Assembly: GCF_039233145.1 (NCBI RefSeq)
Contig: NZ_CP136419.1
Span: 408,001-472,000, forward strand
DNA from: Moorella humiferrea
GTDB taxonomy: Bacteria > Bacillota > DSM-521 > Neomoorellales > Neomoorellaceae
Direction: 5' to 3'
Length of the DNA: 64,000 nt
Each line of letters begins with the position of its first letter. Position 1 is the stretch's first letter. Below are positions 8,834 through 18,162 of the stretch, piece by piece. Both the position numbers and the translations under genes were made by a program. The notes under the pieces were generated by a model, which was not told where the DNA came from, made no database searches, and was given only the letters and a program-made list of their open reading frames with translations.

Positions 8834-8852
8834 TCCAGAAGAAGGTGATCCC

Positions 8853-9851
8853 TTGCCGGAAAACGAAGGGCAACCCCAGTTTCCCCACCACCCCCACGAC
8901 AAAGGTTACCGGCAGCTCCTTTCCGACAAGAGAGTTTTCCTGGAACTGCTGAAAACCTTCGTCCGGGAAAAATGGGTGGAGGCCATTGACGCCAACGACC
9001 TCATCCTGGTGAATAAGTCCTACGTCCTCCAGGATTTCAGCGAGAAAGAAGCCGATATCGTCTACAGGCTTAAGACCAGGGATAAAAACGTCATCTTTTA
9101 CGTCCTGCTGGAGCTGCAGTCAACGGTAGACTACCTTATACCTTTCCGCCTTTTGCTCTATATGGTTGAGATCTGGCGGGAAGTCTACAACAACACCCCG
9201 CAGCACGAGCGGGAGAGCAAGCATTTCCGCCTACCGCCCATCATTCCGGCGGTGCTCTACAACGGGGTCGGCTCCTGGACGGCGGCGCTCTCCTTCAAAG
9301 AAATGCTAGACGGTTACCAGGACTTCAGCGGGCATCTTCTGGACTACCGCTACCTGCTATTTGACGTCAATCGTTACAACGAAGAAGAGCTTATCAGGGC
9401 GGCTAATTTAATCGCCAGCGTCTTTCTTTTGGACCAGAAGATGCGCCCGGAAGAGCTGGCAGGACGGTTGCAGAAATTGTCAGGTATTTTAAGGCGACTC
9501 ACGCCTGATGAGTTCCGCCATATCACTAGCTGGCTGAAGAACGTTGTCAAACCCAGAATACCTGAAGATTTTAGGGAAAAGGTTGACCGCATCCTGGACG
9601 CAAGCAATCCCTGGGAGGTGGAACGGATGATTTACAACCTGGAAATAACCCTGGAAGAGATGCAACAGCAGGCTTTGTTAAAAGGCTTAAAAGAAGGCGA
9701 ACAGAAGGGGAAATTGGAAGGGAAATTGGAGGGCAAACGAGAAGTAGCCCGGAACCTGCTACTGTTCAACGTCGATATAGAGACCATTGTTAAAGCTACG
9801 GGGCTTACTCCGGACGAGATCGCCGTGTTGAAGAAACAGCTGGAACAGTGA
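8853..9851 (+). CDS. Rpn-family recombination-promoting nuclease / putative transposase
   Basis: A 332-residue protein of the Rpn/YhgA-like family, a PD-(D/E)XK nuclease group. The N-terminal domain carries HDKGYRQLLSDKRVFLELL, the acidic KEADIVYRL, then VIFYVLLELQSTVDYLIPFRLL, which together supply the nuclease core (D...ExQ). The C-terminal part (about 270-300) is a charged repeat (EGEQKGKLEGKLEGKRE) usual in this family, followed by a short helical end. TTG start at 8853 with AAGGTG upstream. RpnA proteins cleave DNA and promote RecA-independent recombination. In Firmicutes they are often multi-copy. Nothing links it functionally to its neighbours. Confidence 0.8.
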   Translation: MPENEGQPQFPHHPHDKGYRQLLSDKRVFLELLKTFVREKWVEAIDANDLILVNKSYVLQDFSEKEADIVYRLKTRDKNVIFYVLLELQSTVDYLIPFRLLLYMVEIWREVYNNTPQHERESKHFRLPPIIPAVLYNGVGSWTAALSFKEMLDGYQDFSGHLLDYRYLLFDVNRYNEEELIRAANLIASVFLLDQKMRPEELAGRLQKLSGILRRLTPDEFRHITSWLKNVVKPRIPEDFREKVDRILDASNPWEVERMIYNLEITLEEMQQQALLKGLKEGEQKGKLEGKLEGKREVARNLLLFNVDIETIVKATGLTPDEIAVLKKQLEQ

Positions 9852-10272
9852 TTTTTTGCTGGCCGTAAATTCAGGAAAAGTCCCGCCTTATCCACCGGGG
9901 TGGGCCTTGTTATTATAACTTGCCGGTGCCACGCGGCCCTTTGCCGGCGATTTTGCCCTCGTCTTCCCAGGAGTTTTCCAGGAAATATCAATACTGTATA
10001 ACCCTTTTTAAAGCCGCTTGCTGGCTTTTTGAAGGGTCATCTATGGCCGGGAGACGATGGTTAAAAAGGGAAAAAACCTGTGCGTGCTATTTATTAGAGA
10101 CTGCCTCAGAAGGTAATAGGTTTAGTGCGCGACAGTCCAGTTATACAGAAGAGGTAAGGTGGACCCCTTTGTCCCCAGACCTGGTTGGGATAAGTAATGG
10201 GAAGGCCTCGCAGCAAGTAGGGATATACTATAGGGGGGCATTTGCCCCCCCTCCTACTCGATTACCCCAGTG
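9852..10272. other. gene-free region between Rpn and the reductase gene
   Basis: About 420 bases without a supportable gene. The only long open frame crossing it runs through the reductase gene on the other strand and has no family features. The only structure I see is the G/C hairpin at 10232-10252, listed separately. Confidence 0.5.
10232..10252 (-). terminator. possible terminator hairpin after the reductase gene
   Basis: AGGGGGGC and GCCCCCCCT pair around a 4-base loop, 21 bases beyond the minus-strand stop. There is no clear T-run, so the terminator role is uncertain. Confidence 0.4.
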
Positions 10273-11241
10273 TCATGCGCCGGTCTTCTGCCGCAGCCCG
10301 GCGGTAATGGCCTCCGAACCGGTTCGTTCTAGCAGCTGGCCGAAACGTTCGCCTTTACGCCCCTGGGCCATGAAAAAATCGACAGATGCTTTCAGAGCTG
10401 CCATTACCTGCGTTTCATCAGCTTCGGTAAGGATGGTTTCAGCAAGACGGGGATGCCGGCCCAGCTTGCCGCCGATCATTACCTGGAAGCACCTGGTTTC
10501 TGCTTTAATGGCGCCTTCAGGACATACCCGCAGGCAGTCGCCGCAACCTATACAACGTGTATAATCAAAGACCGGGCCTTCCGGTTCCAGCCGGACGGCA
10601 TCTTCCTGGCACTTGGCGACACACAGGTTGCAACTGCGACAGTGGCCTTCTCCACGGCCGGGGAGGACGCGGCCGGTAACCCCGAAGTCGACGATCTGCG
10701 GTTGGGAGCAAGAGTTTGGGCAGCCGGCCACGGCTACCCTGAACTTGTGGTGAAACAGCAACGGTCCTTCGGTCTGTGTTGCCAAGTGGCGGTCTAGGCC
10801 GGAATCCTCGAGAATACGTGCCAGGTTGCGGGCAAGACCTGTGACGTCTACTAAAGACCGCGGGCAGCCGGCAGCACCGCCGCACACCTTAACCTCGTGA
10901 TAACGGCTTTTTAAACCTTCCACTACCGGACCCTTTTCCAGCAACTCCTCAATGCGGGCTAGGTCCTGGGCGGTCAGGTTGCCGGAAGCTGGTGAAGCAT
11001 CGCCTGCCGCCCCCGGAGGTTCACCTTCCTGCCCCGGAGCTGTTTTTATTCCCGGGATGCCATCCCCTGCCAGGGCCCGGCGGGCTGCCGTTACGTCGGC
11101 ATCGGTCACTATCCGGCCGCCTTTTTCCCGCACGTAATCTTCAATCTGTTTTTTAACCCTAGCCCGTATAAAAAATGGTACTTTTTCCAGCCGGGCCAGG
11201 GCATCCGCTTCCCATTCCATTGGCCATTCCTCCCGCTTCAT
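10273..11241 (-). CDS. sulfite/nitrite-reductase-like protein with two 4Fe-4S ferredoxin clusters
   Basis: A 322-residue redox protein. Residues 1-50 match the small PCP_red domain found at protochlorophyllide-reductase C-termini (ALARLEKVPFFIRARVKKQIE). The middle (about 95-185) is a siroheme/4Fe-4S half of the nitrite/sulfite reductase fold with the cysteine sets CGGAAGCPRS and VAGCPNSC. Then come two ferredoxin motifs, CRSCNLCVAKCQ and CIGCGDCLRVCPEGAI. Such short relatives are smaller than true DsrA/DsrB and their substrate is not certain; sulfite, nitrite or another siroheme-linked reaction are possible. It is monocistronic and divergent from the Wadjet operon. A linker rich in Pro, Gly and Glu joins the first two domains. 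Confidence 0.8.
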   Translation of the reverse strand: MKREEWPMEWEADALARLEKVPFFIRARVKKQIEDYVREKGGRIVTDADVTAARRALAGDGIPGIKTAPGQEGEPPGAAGDASPASGNLTAQDLARIEELLEKGPVVEGLKSRYHEVKVCGGAAGCPRSLVDVTGLARNLARILEDSGLDRHLATQTEGPLLFHHKFRVAVAGCPNSCSQPQIVDFGVTGRVLPGRGEGHCRSCNLCVAKCQEDAVRLEPEGPVFDYTRCIGCGDCLRVCPEGAIKAETRCFQVMIGGKLGRHPRLAETILTEADETQVMAALKASVDFFMAQGRKGERFGQLLERTGSEAITAGLRQKTGA

Positions 11242-11351
11242 TTTATTTTATTCTACGTGGTTTCAACAAGGTAATCAGTTAAATATATCACATTTAGCCG
11301 GTAAAAGCTGCCCTGTACTGTCGTCTGCGCCCAGGTTAAGCCGCATCAACA

Positions 11352-11377
11352 AGGATTTTCCTGAAACGATGTCGAAT
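11352..11377 (+). promoter_or_regulatory. sigma-H-like promoter of the Wadjet operon
   Basis: AGGATTT (11352-11358), 12 bases, GTCGAAT (11371-11377) matches the Bacillus sigma-H consensus (RNAGGAWWW, 11-12 nt, RNNGAAT). It lies 66 bases before the jetA start. The same element precedes the CRISPR operon and the agr locus. Confidence 0.6.
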
Positions 11378-11442
11378 AGCATACTCTAGTAGGGAATAGT
11401 GGAGAACCGGCGCCGGTTGCCGGGAAATTATCGGGGGTCTGC

Positions 11443-12900
11443 TTGTTGAAGCTTTTCGAGGTGTTGCCGGAGCGCCTGTTCCAGGTTTTCAGCGGCCGGA
11501 ACCGGCAGATTTACGCCGAGGCCCTCCTTCTTCTTTATGAGCAGTACCGGATCAACCGCTTTGGCATCCAGTATGAGGTCATGCGGGATTTGATGCAGGA
11601 GCTGATCGAGAGCCAGGAAGAAGAGGGCGTCATCTACGAGGTGGAGGAAGATGAGGAGCGGGTGCCGGCCGGAACGCTTCTAGAAGCAGGCGGTGAAGAT
11701 CTGGCAAGGCTCAAGGCCGGCGCCCTTTTGCGCCGCCTGGACAGGCTGCAATGGATCCAGGTGGAAGTACGGGATAATTTCCGCCGCTATATTGTCCTGC
11801 CCCGCTATGCCAGTAGGCTGCTGGCAGTCTTTCAGGAGTTGTGCGAGAACAGGGCCGTCGAGTACCAGCGCTTTGCCTTTGTTACCTACCAGCTCCTTTC
11901 CGGCGAGGAAGCACGACTGCGGCCCGGCTTTGCCATCCTGGAGGCCCACAGGATGACCCAGGAATTTTTGGAAGAACTGCGGGCGCTGGTCAACAATATG
12001 AAGTACCATATGGAGCAGGTGGTGGCCAAAACCTCCATTCAAGAAGTGCTGGACCACCATTTTGAAGAATACAAGGCCCAAATCATCGACCGCAGCTACC
12101 ACCGCCTCAAGACTTCAGACCACGTTTCCCGTTACCGGCAGCGGATTCTGACCACGGTCCAGGAGTGGCTCCTGGACCCGGAATGGATGGCCCGGGCTGT
12201 GGAAGACGCCCTGCGCAGCGAGTTTTTTAACGACAGGGAAGAAGCTGCCGGTGAGTTGCGGCGCGCTTTGATGGATATCGAAGAGATTTACCGCGGCCTG
12301 GACGAGATGTTTTACCAGATCGATTTGCGCCACAACCAGTATTTGCGCGCCTCTTATGAACGGGCCCGGTATTTAAGCCAGCACAGCTCCAGCATCGACC
12401 GCTACCTGGCGCATATCCTGGAGTGGACGGCGGCAGGCATCAGGGAGGGGAACCTCGAGGTGGATTCCTGCCTGACCGGCCTTTTCACTTTAATGCGCTT
12501 AAACCTTATAAACGAGCAATCCCTTTACACGCCGCGGCGGCGCCGGACGCCCCACCGGCCTGAGCCCGTGGTGGTGGTGGCCGTTCCGGAGGAATTAAAA
12601 AGGCAGCTGCGGGAACAGAGCTTGGAGCGGGTGCGGCAGGCTATAACCCGGGAAAAGGTAGGCGCCTATGTCCTGGGCCGGATGGGGACGCGCCGGGAAA
12701 TGGGCATCGCCGAGCTGGCGCCCCAAAACATGGAAGAATTCCTGTACCTTCTCTATGTTTACCTTTACGGCTACGACGGCCTGGCGGGCTACCGCCTGGT
12801 GGCGGATGGCGAAAACCGCGTCCTCGATATCGGTGGCTACCGTTTTTATGACCGGCGGGTAATCAGGGTGGATAAGGCCGGGAAGCGGCGGGGCGTTTGA
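11443..12900 (+). CDS. jetA: Wadjet protein JetA (kleisin-like subunit)
   Basis: A 485-residue protein starting LKLFEVLPERLFQVFSGRNR, typical of the JetA family formerly called DUF5716. It is mainly helical, with long charged helices, and is the kleisin-type subunit that bridges the SMC heads of JetC in the Wadjet complex. TTG start at 11443 with GGGGGT upstream. It is followed 13 bases later by jetB, and the four genes jetA-jetB-jetC-jetD form an unbroken operon. Wadjet complexes extrude and cleave small circular DNA and so block plasmid establishment. The DUF5716-like JetA points to the subtype often called type III, though I cannot run a classifier. Confidence 0.85.
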   Translation: MLKLFEVLPERLFQVFSGRNRQIYAEALLLLYEQYRINRFGIQYEVMRDLMQELIESQEEEGVIYEVEEDEERVPAGTLLEAGGEDLARLKAGALLRRLDRLQWIQVEVRDNFRRYIVLPRYASRLLAVFQELCENRAVEYQRFAFVTYQLLSGEEARLRPGFAILEAHRMTQEFLEELRALVNNMKYHMEQVVAKTSIQEVLDHHFEEYKAQIIDRSYHRLKTSDHVSRYRQRILTTVQEWLLDPEWMARAVEDALRSEFFNDREEAAGELRRALMDIEEIYRGLDEMFYQIDLRHNQYLRASYERARYLSQHSSSIDRYLAHILEWTAAGIREGNLEVDSCLTGLFTLMRLNLINEQSLYTPRRRRTPHRPEPVVVVAVPEELKRQLREQSLERVRQAITREKVGAYVLGRMGTRREMGIAELAPQNMEEFLYLLYVYLYGYDGLAGYRLVADGENRVLDIGGYRFYDRRVIRVDKAGKRRGV

Positions 12901-12913
12901 CGGTAGACAGGTC

Positions 12914-13543
12914 ATGACGGGAGGAAAACTGGTGCTTCACCTGGGTGAAAATTTAAGCGAGCAGGATAGGGAGCGGCTGCGGGACGTCATTAACCGCCTG
13001 CTGGCCGTAAACTTCTTAAACAAAGAGCAGGAAAGGGAACCCTACCTGACGGCGCGGCGTCACCGCCAGGCACTGGAGGATTTTTTCCGTTTCCTGGGCT
13101 GGGAGATCGTTTTTGACGACCGCCATGAGTGTATTTTCGTTATGGCTCCGGAGGCGGGATGCCGGCGCAACCTCACCCGGGAGGAGAGCATCTGGCTCCT
13201 GGTCCTCCGGCTTATCTACCAGGAAAAGCGCCAGGGCCTTTCTTTAAGCGAATTCCCGGTGACCACCCTCCATGAAATACGGGCCAAGTACGAAGCCTTC
13301 CGCCTGCCCCTTTTTAATAAAACTAGGCTGCAGGAACTGGTGCGCCTGGGTACCCAGTATAAGCTCCTGGAACCCCTGGATGATGACTTGAGCTCCGACG
13401 ACTGCGCCTTCCGCCTGTTCCATACCCTTCTTTACGCCGTCCGGGCGGATACGGTGGAGAAACTGCATCAAAAGATAGCCAGCTACGAGCAGGGAAGGGA
13501 GGTTAGGCCGGATGAAATGGCTGCGCCGCCTGCGGCTGATTAA
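12914..13543 (+). CDS. jetB: Wadjet protein JetB (DUF4194, MukE-like)
   Basis: A 209-residue DUF4194 protein, the KITE/MukE-like subunit of Wadjet. Recognisable stretches are VNFLNKEQEREPYLTARRH, LEDFFRFLGWEIVFDD and RNLTREESIWLLVLRLIYQE, a winged-helix arrangement. Its C-terminus overlaps the start of jetC by 32 bases, suggesting coupled translation and stoichiometric assembly. In the complex it binds JetA near the SMC heads. Confidence 0.85.
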   Translation: MTGGKLVLHLGENLSEQDRERLRDVINRLLAVNFLNKEQEREPYLTARRHRQALEDFFRFLGWEIVFDDRHECIFVMAPEAGCRRNLTREESIWLLVLRLIYQEKRQGLSLSEFPVTTLHEIRAKYEAFRLPLFNKTRLQELVRLGTQYKLLEPLDDDLSSDDCAFRLFHTLLYAVRADTVEKLHQKIASYEQGREVRPDEMAAPPAAD

Positions 13544-16500
13544 CTGGCACTACTTTCACGACGAAACCCTGGAGTTCGGCCGCCAGACCCTCATCGCCGG
13601 CCGTAACAGCGCCGGTAAGTCGACCATCATCGATGCCCTGCAGGTCCTGCTGGTGGCCAACCAGCGCCAGATCCGCTTCAATTCGGCGGCCCATGACGAG
13701 GCGCGGCGTTCCCTCATCAGCTACCTGCGGGGCAAAACCGGGGGCGAGGACCGCAAGTACCTGCGGGAAGGGGATTTCACCAGCTATATTGTGGCCGAAT
13801 TTTATGATGAAGAAAAAAAAGAACCCTTTATTGTCGGCGTGGTGCTGGACGTCTACGGAGACGATGCCATCGACGATGAATACTTCATCCTGGCGGGTGT
13901 GCGCCTTTCCGATCTCGACTTTTGGAGCCCGGCGGAGCGCTGGAAAAATCGGGAGGAGTTTCATCGCTACTGCCAGAAACTGCCCGTTCGCCATGTTTTT
14001 GAGCGCAGCAAGGCGGGTTACCAGAAAGCCCTTTTAACCCGCCTGGGTCAACTGGGCGACCGCTTTTTCCCTGTCTTCGTTAAGGCCCTCTCCTTTAAAC
14101 CCATCCAGAACGTGCGCGATTTCGTCTACCAGTATATCCTGGACGAGAAGGAACTGCAGCTAGACCTCCTGCGGCAGAATTTTGAGATTCACGAACGCTA
14201 TCGGGCCGAGCTGGAAGCCCTGGAAGAAAGGCGGCAGAAGCTGGAAGAAATCTGTCGCCAGTATGAAACCTTTGCCCGCCTGCGGGATACCGTTGCCGTT
14301 CAGGAGTATGTCATCCGCGGCTTAAGACACGCCCGGGAGGCGGAGATTAAGGAGCAGTTGGAAGACGGCATCCGTTTTCTGGCGAGTGAGGTGGAGCGCC
14401 TGGGCCGCGAGCTGGAACTGGCCCGGGCCGGGCAACAGGAAGCAAGGGAGAAGGCGCAGATAGCCTATCAAAAATGGCAGGGGCACGAGTTAAAGCGGCG
14501 GGAGCAGGAGCTGCAGGAAGGCCTGGCCCGCCTGGATAAGGAACTGAAAGAGCAGCAGGAGATGCTGGCGGTTTTGCGCCAGACCGTTGAAAGGGAAAAG
14601 GCCCTGCTGGCCGCCCTTGAGGAGATGGAAGAAGACGAATACTGGCAGTGGCAGCCGGGAGAGCGGGAATACCTGGCACGGGCCCGGGAGCTTTTCGCCG
14701 GGTTGCTCCCTGCCGGTGATCCCGGTTGGATCCCTGGGGAAGATACCATAGCAGCGGTGCGCGATGCGGGCCTTTTCCTGGCCGGGGTATACAGCCGCTT
14801 CGCCCTGGCGGCCGGCCGCCTGGAAGACCGCCTGACCCTGCTGGAGCGGCAAAGGATGGAACTGGAGGGCCAGATCCGCGACCTGGAAAATAAAAAGCGG
14901 CCCTACCCCCAGAGCGTCGTTAACCTTAAAAGGCTGTTGGAGGAGCGCCTCAAAGGGCGTTCGCCGGTGTGGATTTTCTGCGAAGAAATGGATATTAAAG
15001 ATGAAAGCTGGAGGGACGCCATCGAGGGCTACCTGCACACCCAGCGTTTTGACCTGTTGGTAGAGCCGGCCTTTTTTGCCGAGGCCCTGGCCCTTTATGA
15101 GCGGGAAAAGAAAAACCATCAGGTTGAAGGCGCCGGCCTGGTGGATACGGAGAAAGAACAGAGGTACCTGGGCACCGCCCGGGAGGGGTCGCTTGCGGAG
15201 GAAATCGTGACGGCAAACCCAATTATCCAGGCCCACATCGACCACCTCCTGGGCCGGGTGATGAAGGCCAGGGACGAGCAGGACCTGCGCCGCTTTTCCA
15301 CGGCCATCACCAGAACCTGCATGTCCTATCACAACCTGGTGGCCAGGCAGCTGGAGAAACACCGTTACGCCGTGCCCTACATCGGCGCCCGGGCCATCGC
15401 TCGCCAGCTGGAGATCAAGCGGCAGGAGCTGGCGGAAACAAAGGAGCAAATCGCAAAGCTATTGCACCGCAAGGAAGGAATGGCTGAATGGCTGGAACGC
15501 TTGGCCGATAAAAAATCCCTCTACGCCGGCATGGCCGAAAAGCTGGACCTCCCGGCCCGCATCCGCCGTTTGGAAGAGGAGCGGGCTTACCTTGTCGCCG
15601 AGCTGGAGCGGCTGGACCTGGGGGAGGTGGAGCGGTTAAAGGAAGAGTATTTCTACTGGGACCGCCGCGAAAAAGAGCTGTTGAACAAGATTACCGAAAT
15701 CAGCGGCCTTAAAAAAAGCCGCGAGAACGAATTGGACCAGAAGCAGACGGAGCTCTACCTGCAGGAGGGAAAGGTGCAGGAGGCCCTGGCTTTCTGGCAG
15801 GCCTGGCGGGAACAGTATCCCGCAGAGCTCCTGCCCCGGGCCGAGGAACGGTGGCGGGAAGTAGAGGGGCAGGATTTACCTACGGCCAACAAGCTGGTCA
15901 ACTGGGAGAACAGCCAGAAGGGCAACATCACCAGGCGCGAGCAGGAATACCAGCGTCTGCGCGACCTGCGCCATGAATACAACCTGCGCTACACCTACAG
16001 CGCCGATCCCGGCGCCGCCGACAATGAAGCCTATCAGTCCCTGCTGGCGGGAATCGCCACGGTAGATATCCCCCGCTATCGGGAAAAACTGGCCGAGGCC
16101 CTGCGGCAGTCGGAGGAGGAATTTAAATCCCACTTTATCTATAAGCTTCGCGAGGCCATCGAAGCGGCAAAAAGGGACTTCAACGAGCTCAACTTCGCCC
16201 TGAAAAACTTCCCCTTCCACGAGGACCGCTACCACTTTGAGATTAAGCCCAGCGAGAGGTACCGGCGTTTTTATGACGTGATCATGGACCCGGGGATTAT
16301 GGAGCAGGGCTCCCTCTTTGAGCTGCCCGATGACGACCGGGCGGCCGTCCTTCACGAGCTTTTTGAGAAGCTCATTCGCGGCGAGGCCGGCGATCTGGAA
16401 GAATTCACCGATTACCGCAACTACCTGGACTTCGACATAGTGGTCACCAGCGGCGACCACCGCTATTCCTTTTCCCAGGTGCTGCGGGAAAAATCGGGCG

Positions 16501-16898
16501 GCGAAACCCAGACGCCCTTTTATGTGGCCATCCTGGCCTCCTTCAATCACCTTTACAACACGGGCAAGACCATTCGCCTGGTGGTGTTTGACGAGGCTTT
16601 CAACAAAATGGACGAAGAGCGCATCCAGACCAGCCTCCGCCTTATCAAGCGGATGAATTTGCAGCTCATTGCCGCCGTGCCCGACGAGAAGATGCAGCAC
16701 ATGGCGCCGGAGGTGGATACCACCCTGCTGGTCCACCGCAGCGGTTTCCGCTGTTTTGTAGACATGGTCAGCCGCCAGGAAATCCAGGCCATGGAGGAAG
16801 TGGCAGCAGGGAGTGAAGGGGGTGTAAACGTTGAGCGTGAAGGGCGCGAATCTGAAGGAATATTACCGGTACAAGATTCTCTCTTTGCTGCTCGGTAA
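13512..16898 (+). CDS. jetC: Wadjet protein JetC (SMC/MukB-like ATPase)
   Basis: A 1128-residue SMC-like motor. Walker A is AGRNSAGKST at about residues 29-38. The ABC signature is in LREKSGGETQ and Walker B in LVVFDEAFNKMDEERI, both near the C-terminus. Two long coiled-coil arms (about 230-440 and 620-900) flank a hinge region near residues 490-590. This is the standard build for the ATPase that extrudes DNA loops in Wadjet. It overlaps jetB at its 5' end and jetD at its 3' end (68 bases). All ATPase motifs appear intact, so the complex should be active. Confidence 0.9.
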   Translation: MKWLRRLRLINWHYFHDETLEFGRQTLIAGRNSAGKSTIIDALQVLLVANQRQIRFNSAAHDEARRSLISYLRGKTGGEDRKYLREGDFTSYIVAEFYDEEKKEPFIVGVVLDVYGDDAIDDEYFILAGVRLSDLDFWSPAERWKNREEFHRYCQKLPVRHVFERSKAGYQKALLTRLGQLGDRFFPVFVKALSFKPIQNVRDFVYQYILDEKELQLDLLRQNFEIHERYRAELEALEERRQKLEEICRQYETFARLRDTVAVQEYVIRGLRHAREAEIKEQLEDGIRFLASEVERLGRELELARAGQQEAREKAQIAYQKWQGHELKRREQELQEGLARLDKELKEQQEMLAVLRQTVEREKALLAALEEMEEDEYWQWQPGEREYLARARELFAGLLPAGDPGWIPGEDTIAAVRDAGLFLAGVYSRFALAAGRLEDRLTLLERQRMELEGQIRDLENKKRPYPQSVVNLKRLLEERLKGRSPVWIFCEEMDIKDESWRDAIEGYLHTQRFDLLVEPAFFAEALALYEREKKNHQVEGAGLVDTEKEQRYLGTAREGSLAEEIVTANPIIQAHIDHLLGRVMKARDEQDLRRFSTAITRTCMSYHNLVARQLEKHRYAVPYIGARAIARQLEIKRQELAETKEQIAKLLHRKEGMAEWLERLADKKSLYAGMAEKLDLPARIRRLEEERAYLVAELERLDLGEVERLKEEYFYWDRREKELLNKITEISGLKKSRENELDQKQTELYLQEGKVQEALAFWQAWREQYPAELLPRAEERWREVEGQDLPTANKLVNWENSQKGNITRREQEYQRLRDLRHEYNLRYTYSADPGAADNEAYQSLLAGIATVDIPRYREKLAEALRQSEEEFKSHFIYKLREAIEAAKRDFNELNFALKNFPFHEDRYHFEIKPSERYRRFYDVIMDPGIMEQGSLFELPDDDRAAVLHELFEKLIRGEAGDLEEFTDYRNYLDFDIVVTSGDHRYSFSQVLREKSGGETQTPFYVAILASFNHLYNTGKTIRLVVFDEAFNKMDEERIQTSLRLIKRMNLQLIAAVPDEKMQHMAPEVDTTLLVHRSGFRCFVDMVSRQEIQAMEEVAAGSEGGVNVEREGRESEGILPVQDSLFAAR

Positions 16899-18162
16899 AT
16901 ATGAAGCTAGCCGCTCCTTTCAAACGGGAACGCCGGGCAAGCAGCGGCCCCAGTTTGCCATGGCGAGAAGCCCCTTGGCCGAAGATTATTTTGACGAGAT
17001 GGACCACCGCAAAAGGGAGGCCATCCACGCCGCCTTGGATGAGCTGGCATCTGCCGGCGTGGTAGAAGTCACCTGGCCCCGCTTCCAGGAAGGCCGCCGG
17101 GTGGAAAAGGTGTATTTGAACTTCGCGGCCATTCCCCGGGCCTACGAGCTGGCAGGGATGGAGCCCCTGGAGCAACGGATGGAAAGGATGCGCCATATGC
17201 TGGCGCCCTTGAGCAATCACCCCTGGGAGTGGGTACGGCGGTGGTGGGTGGAAGTGGACGGCGCCCTGGCGGCCCGGCGGACGGCGGGCCTTGATTTGGA
17301 CGATGGGGAAGGGTATGAAAACCTCGTGCGGGTACTCCTGGCACTGCCGGGATTGGAGGACAGCGTGCCGGAGCGCATCTTCAGCCAGCGGGTACTGGGG
17401 GATTCCAAGGCCTTCGAGCAGGGGGTGAAAAAGCGGCTGCTGTCCCTGCTTAAAAGTCATGGTCCGGAGGAATATGAAACCGACGCCGAGTACCTGGACA
17501 GCGTCGGCCTGACGGACAATCCCAAGATGGTGCTGGCGGCCGGCCCTTTTATTTTTAGGGCGGGAAGTGCGGTTTTCGACGCTGGGGGCTTACCGGGCGG
17601 CCTGGGCCTGGCCGTCCAAACGGTGCGGGCCATGGAGATAACGGCCGTTAGCGCTCCTTGGGTTCTCCTGGTGGAGAATTTGACCAGCTACCACCAGGTT
17701 GTCCAGAGGTTTTCCCTGCCGGGCGATGAAGAAGGAGAAGGGGGAGGGGTGCAGGCGGCAGGGCTCCCTGCCGTCATGGCGGTATATACCGGTGGCTTTC
17801 CCCACCGTGGCGTACAGCTTTTTTTACGCCGCCTCCAGGAATACCGGGAAAACCTTGCGGCCACCGCCAGGCCCCCGGTTTATCACTGGGGCGACATGGA
17901 CTACGGCGGCATCCGCATTTACGAATACATCCGCCGCAATTTTATTCCGGACTTGCAGCCCTACCTCATGGACGTCGACACTTATAGCAGGTATCTACAT
18001 GCCGGCATACCCTTCGGCGACGAATATGCCGCCAGGCTCCGGCGCCTTCTTGATGACGACGTTTATTGTACCTGGCGTCCTTTAATCCAGGAAATGCTCA
18101 AGCACCGCCGGTGGGTCGAACAGGAGGGTATTACTGATTTTGAAAATCCCCCGGCGTTTTAA
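16831..18162 (+). CDS. jetD: Wadjet protein JetD (Toprim-type DNA nuclease)
   Basis: A 443-residue protein with a winged-helix N-terminal half (DUF3322-like) and a C-terminal Toprim domain (DUF2220-like) related to topoisomerase VI subunit A. The catalytic Glu is in VLLVENLTSY and the paired Asp residues in HWGDMDYGGIRIYEYI. JetD is the nuclease that cuts the circular DNA gripped by JetABC. The TTG start at 16831 follows AAGGGGGTG, inside the end of jetC. The last 32 bases overlap the end of the convergent methyltransferase gene. A fragment of a related gene lies at 3638-3768. Confidence 0.9.
   Translation: MSVKGANLKEYYRYKILSLLLGKYEASRSFQTGTPGKQRPQFAMARSPLAEDYFDEMDHRKREAIHAALDELASAGVVEVTWPRFQEGRRVEKVYLNFAAIPRAYELAGMEPLEQRMERMRHMLAPLSNHPWEWVRRWWVEVDGALAARRTAGLDLDDGEGYENLVRVLLALPGLEDSVPERIFSQRVLGDSKAFEQGVKKRLLSLLKSHGPEEYETDAEYLDSVGLTDNPKMVLAAGPFIFRAGSAVFDAGGLPGGLGLAVQTVRAMEITAVSAPWVLLVENLTSYHQVVQRFSLPGDEEGEGGGVQAAGLPAVMAVYTGGFPHRGVQLFLRRLQEYRENLAATARPPVYHWGDMDYGGIRIYEYIRRNFIPDLQPYLMDVDTYSRYLHAGIPFGDEYAARLRRLLDDDVYCTWRPLIQEMLKHRRWVEQEGITDFENPPAF

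Noticed and set aside
9920-10564. 214-codon plus-strand frame before and across the reductase end
   Set aside because: It overlaps the reductase gene antisense and its free part has no recognisable protein features.
14490-16736. Long minus-strand open frames inside jetC (14490-15449, 15876-16736)
   Set aside because: Shadows caused by GC-rich codon bias; jetC has full family motifs on the plus strand.
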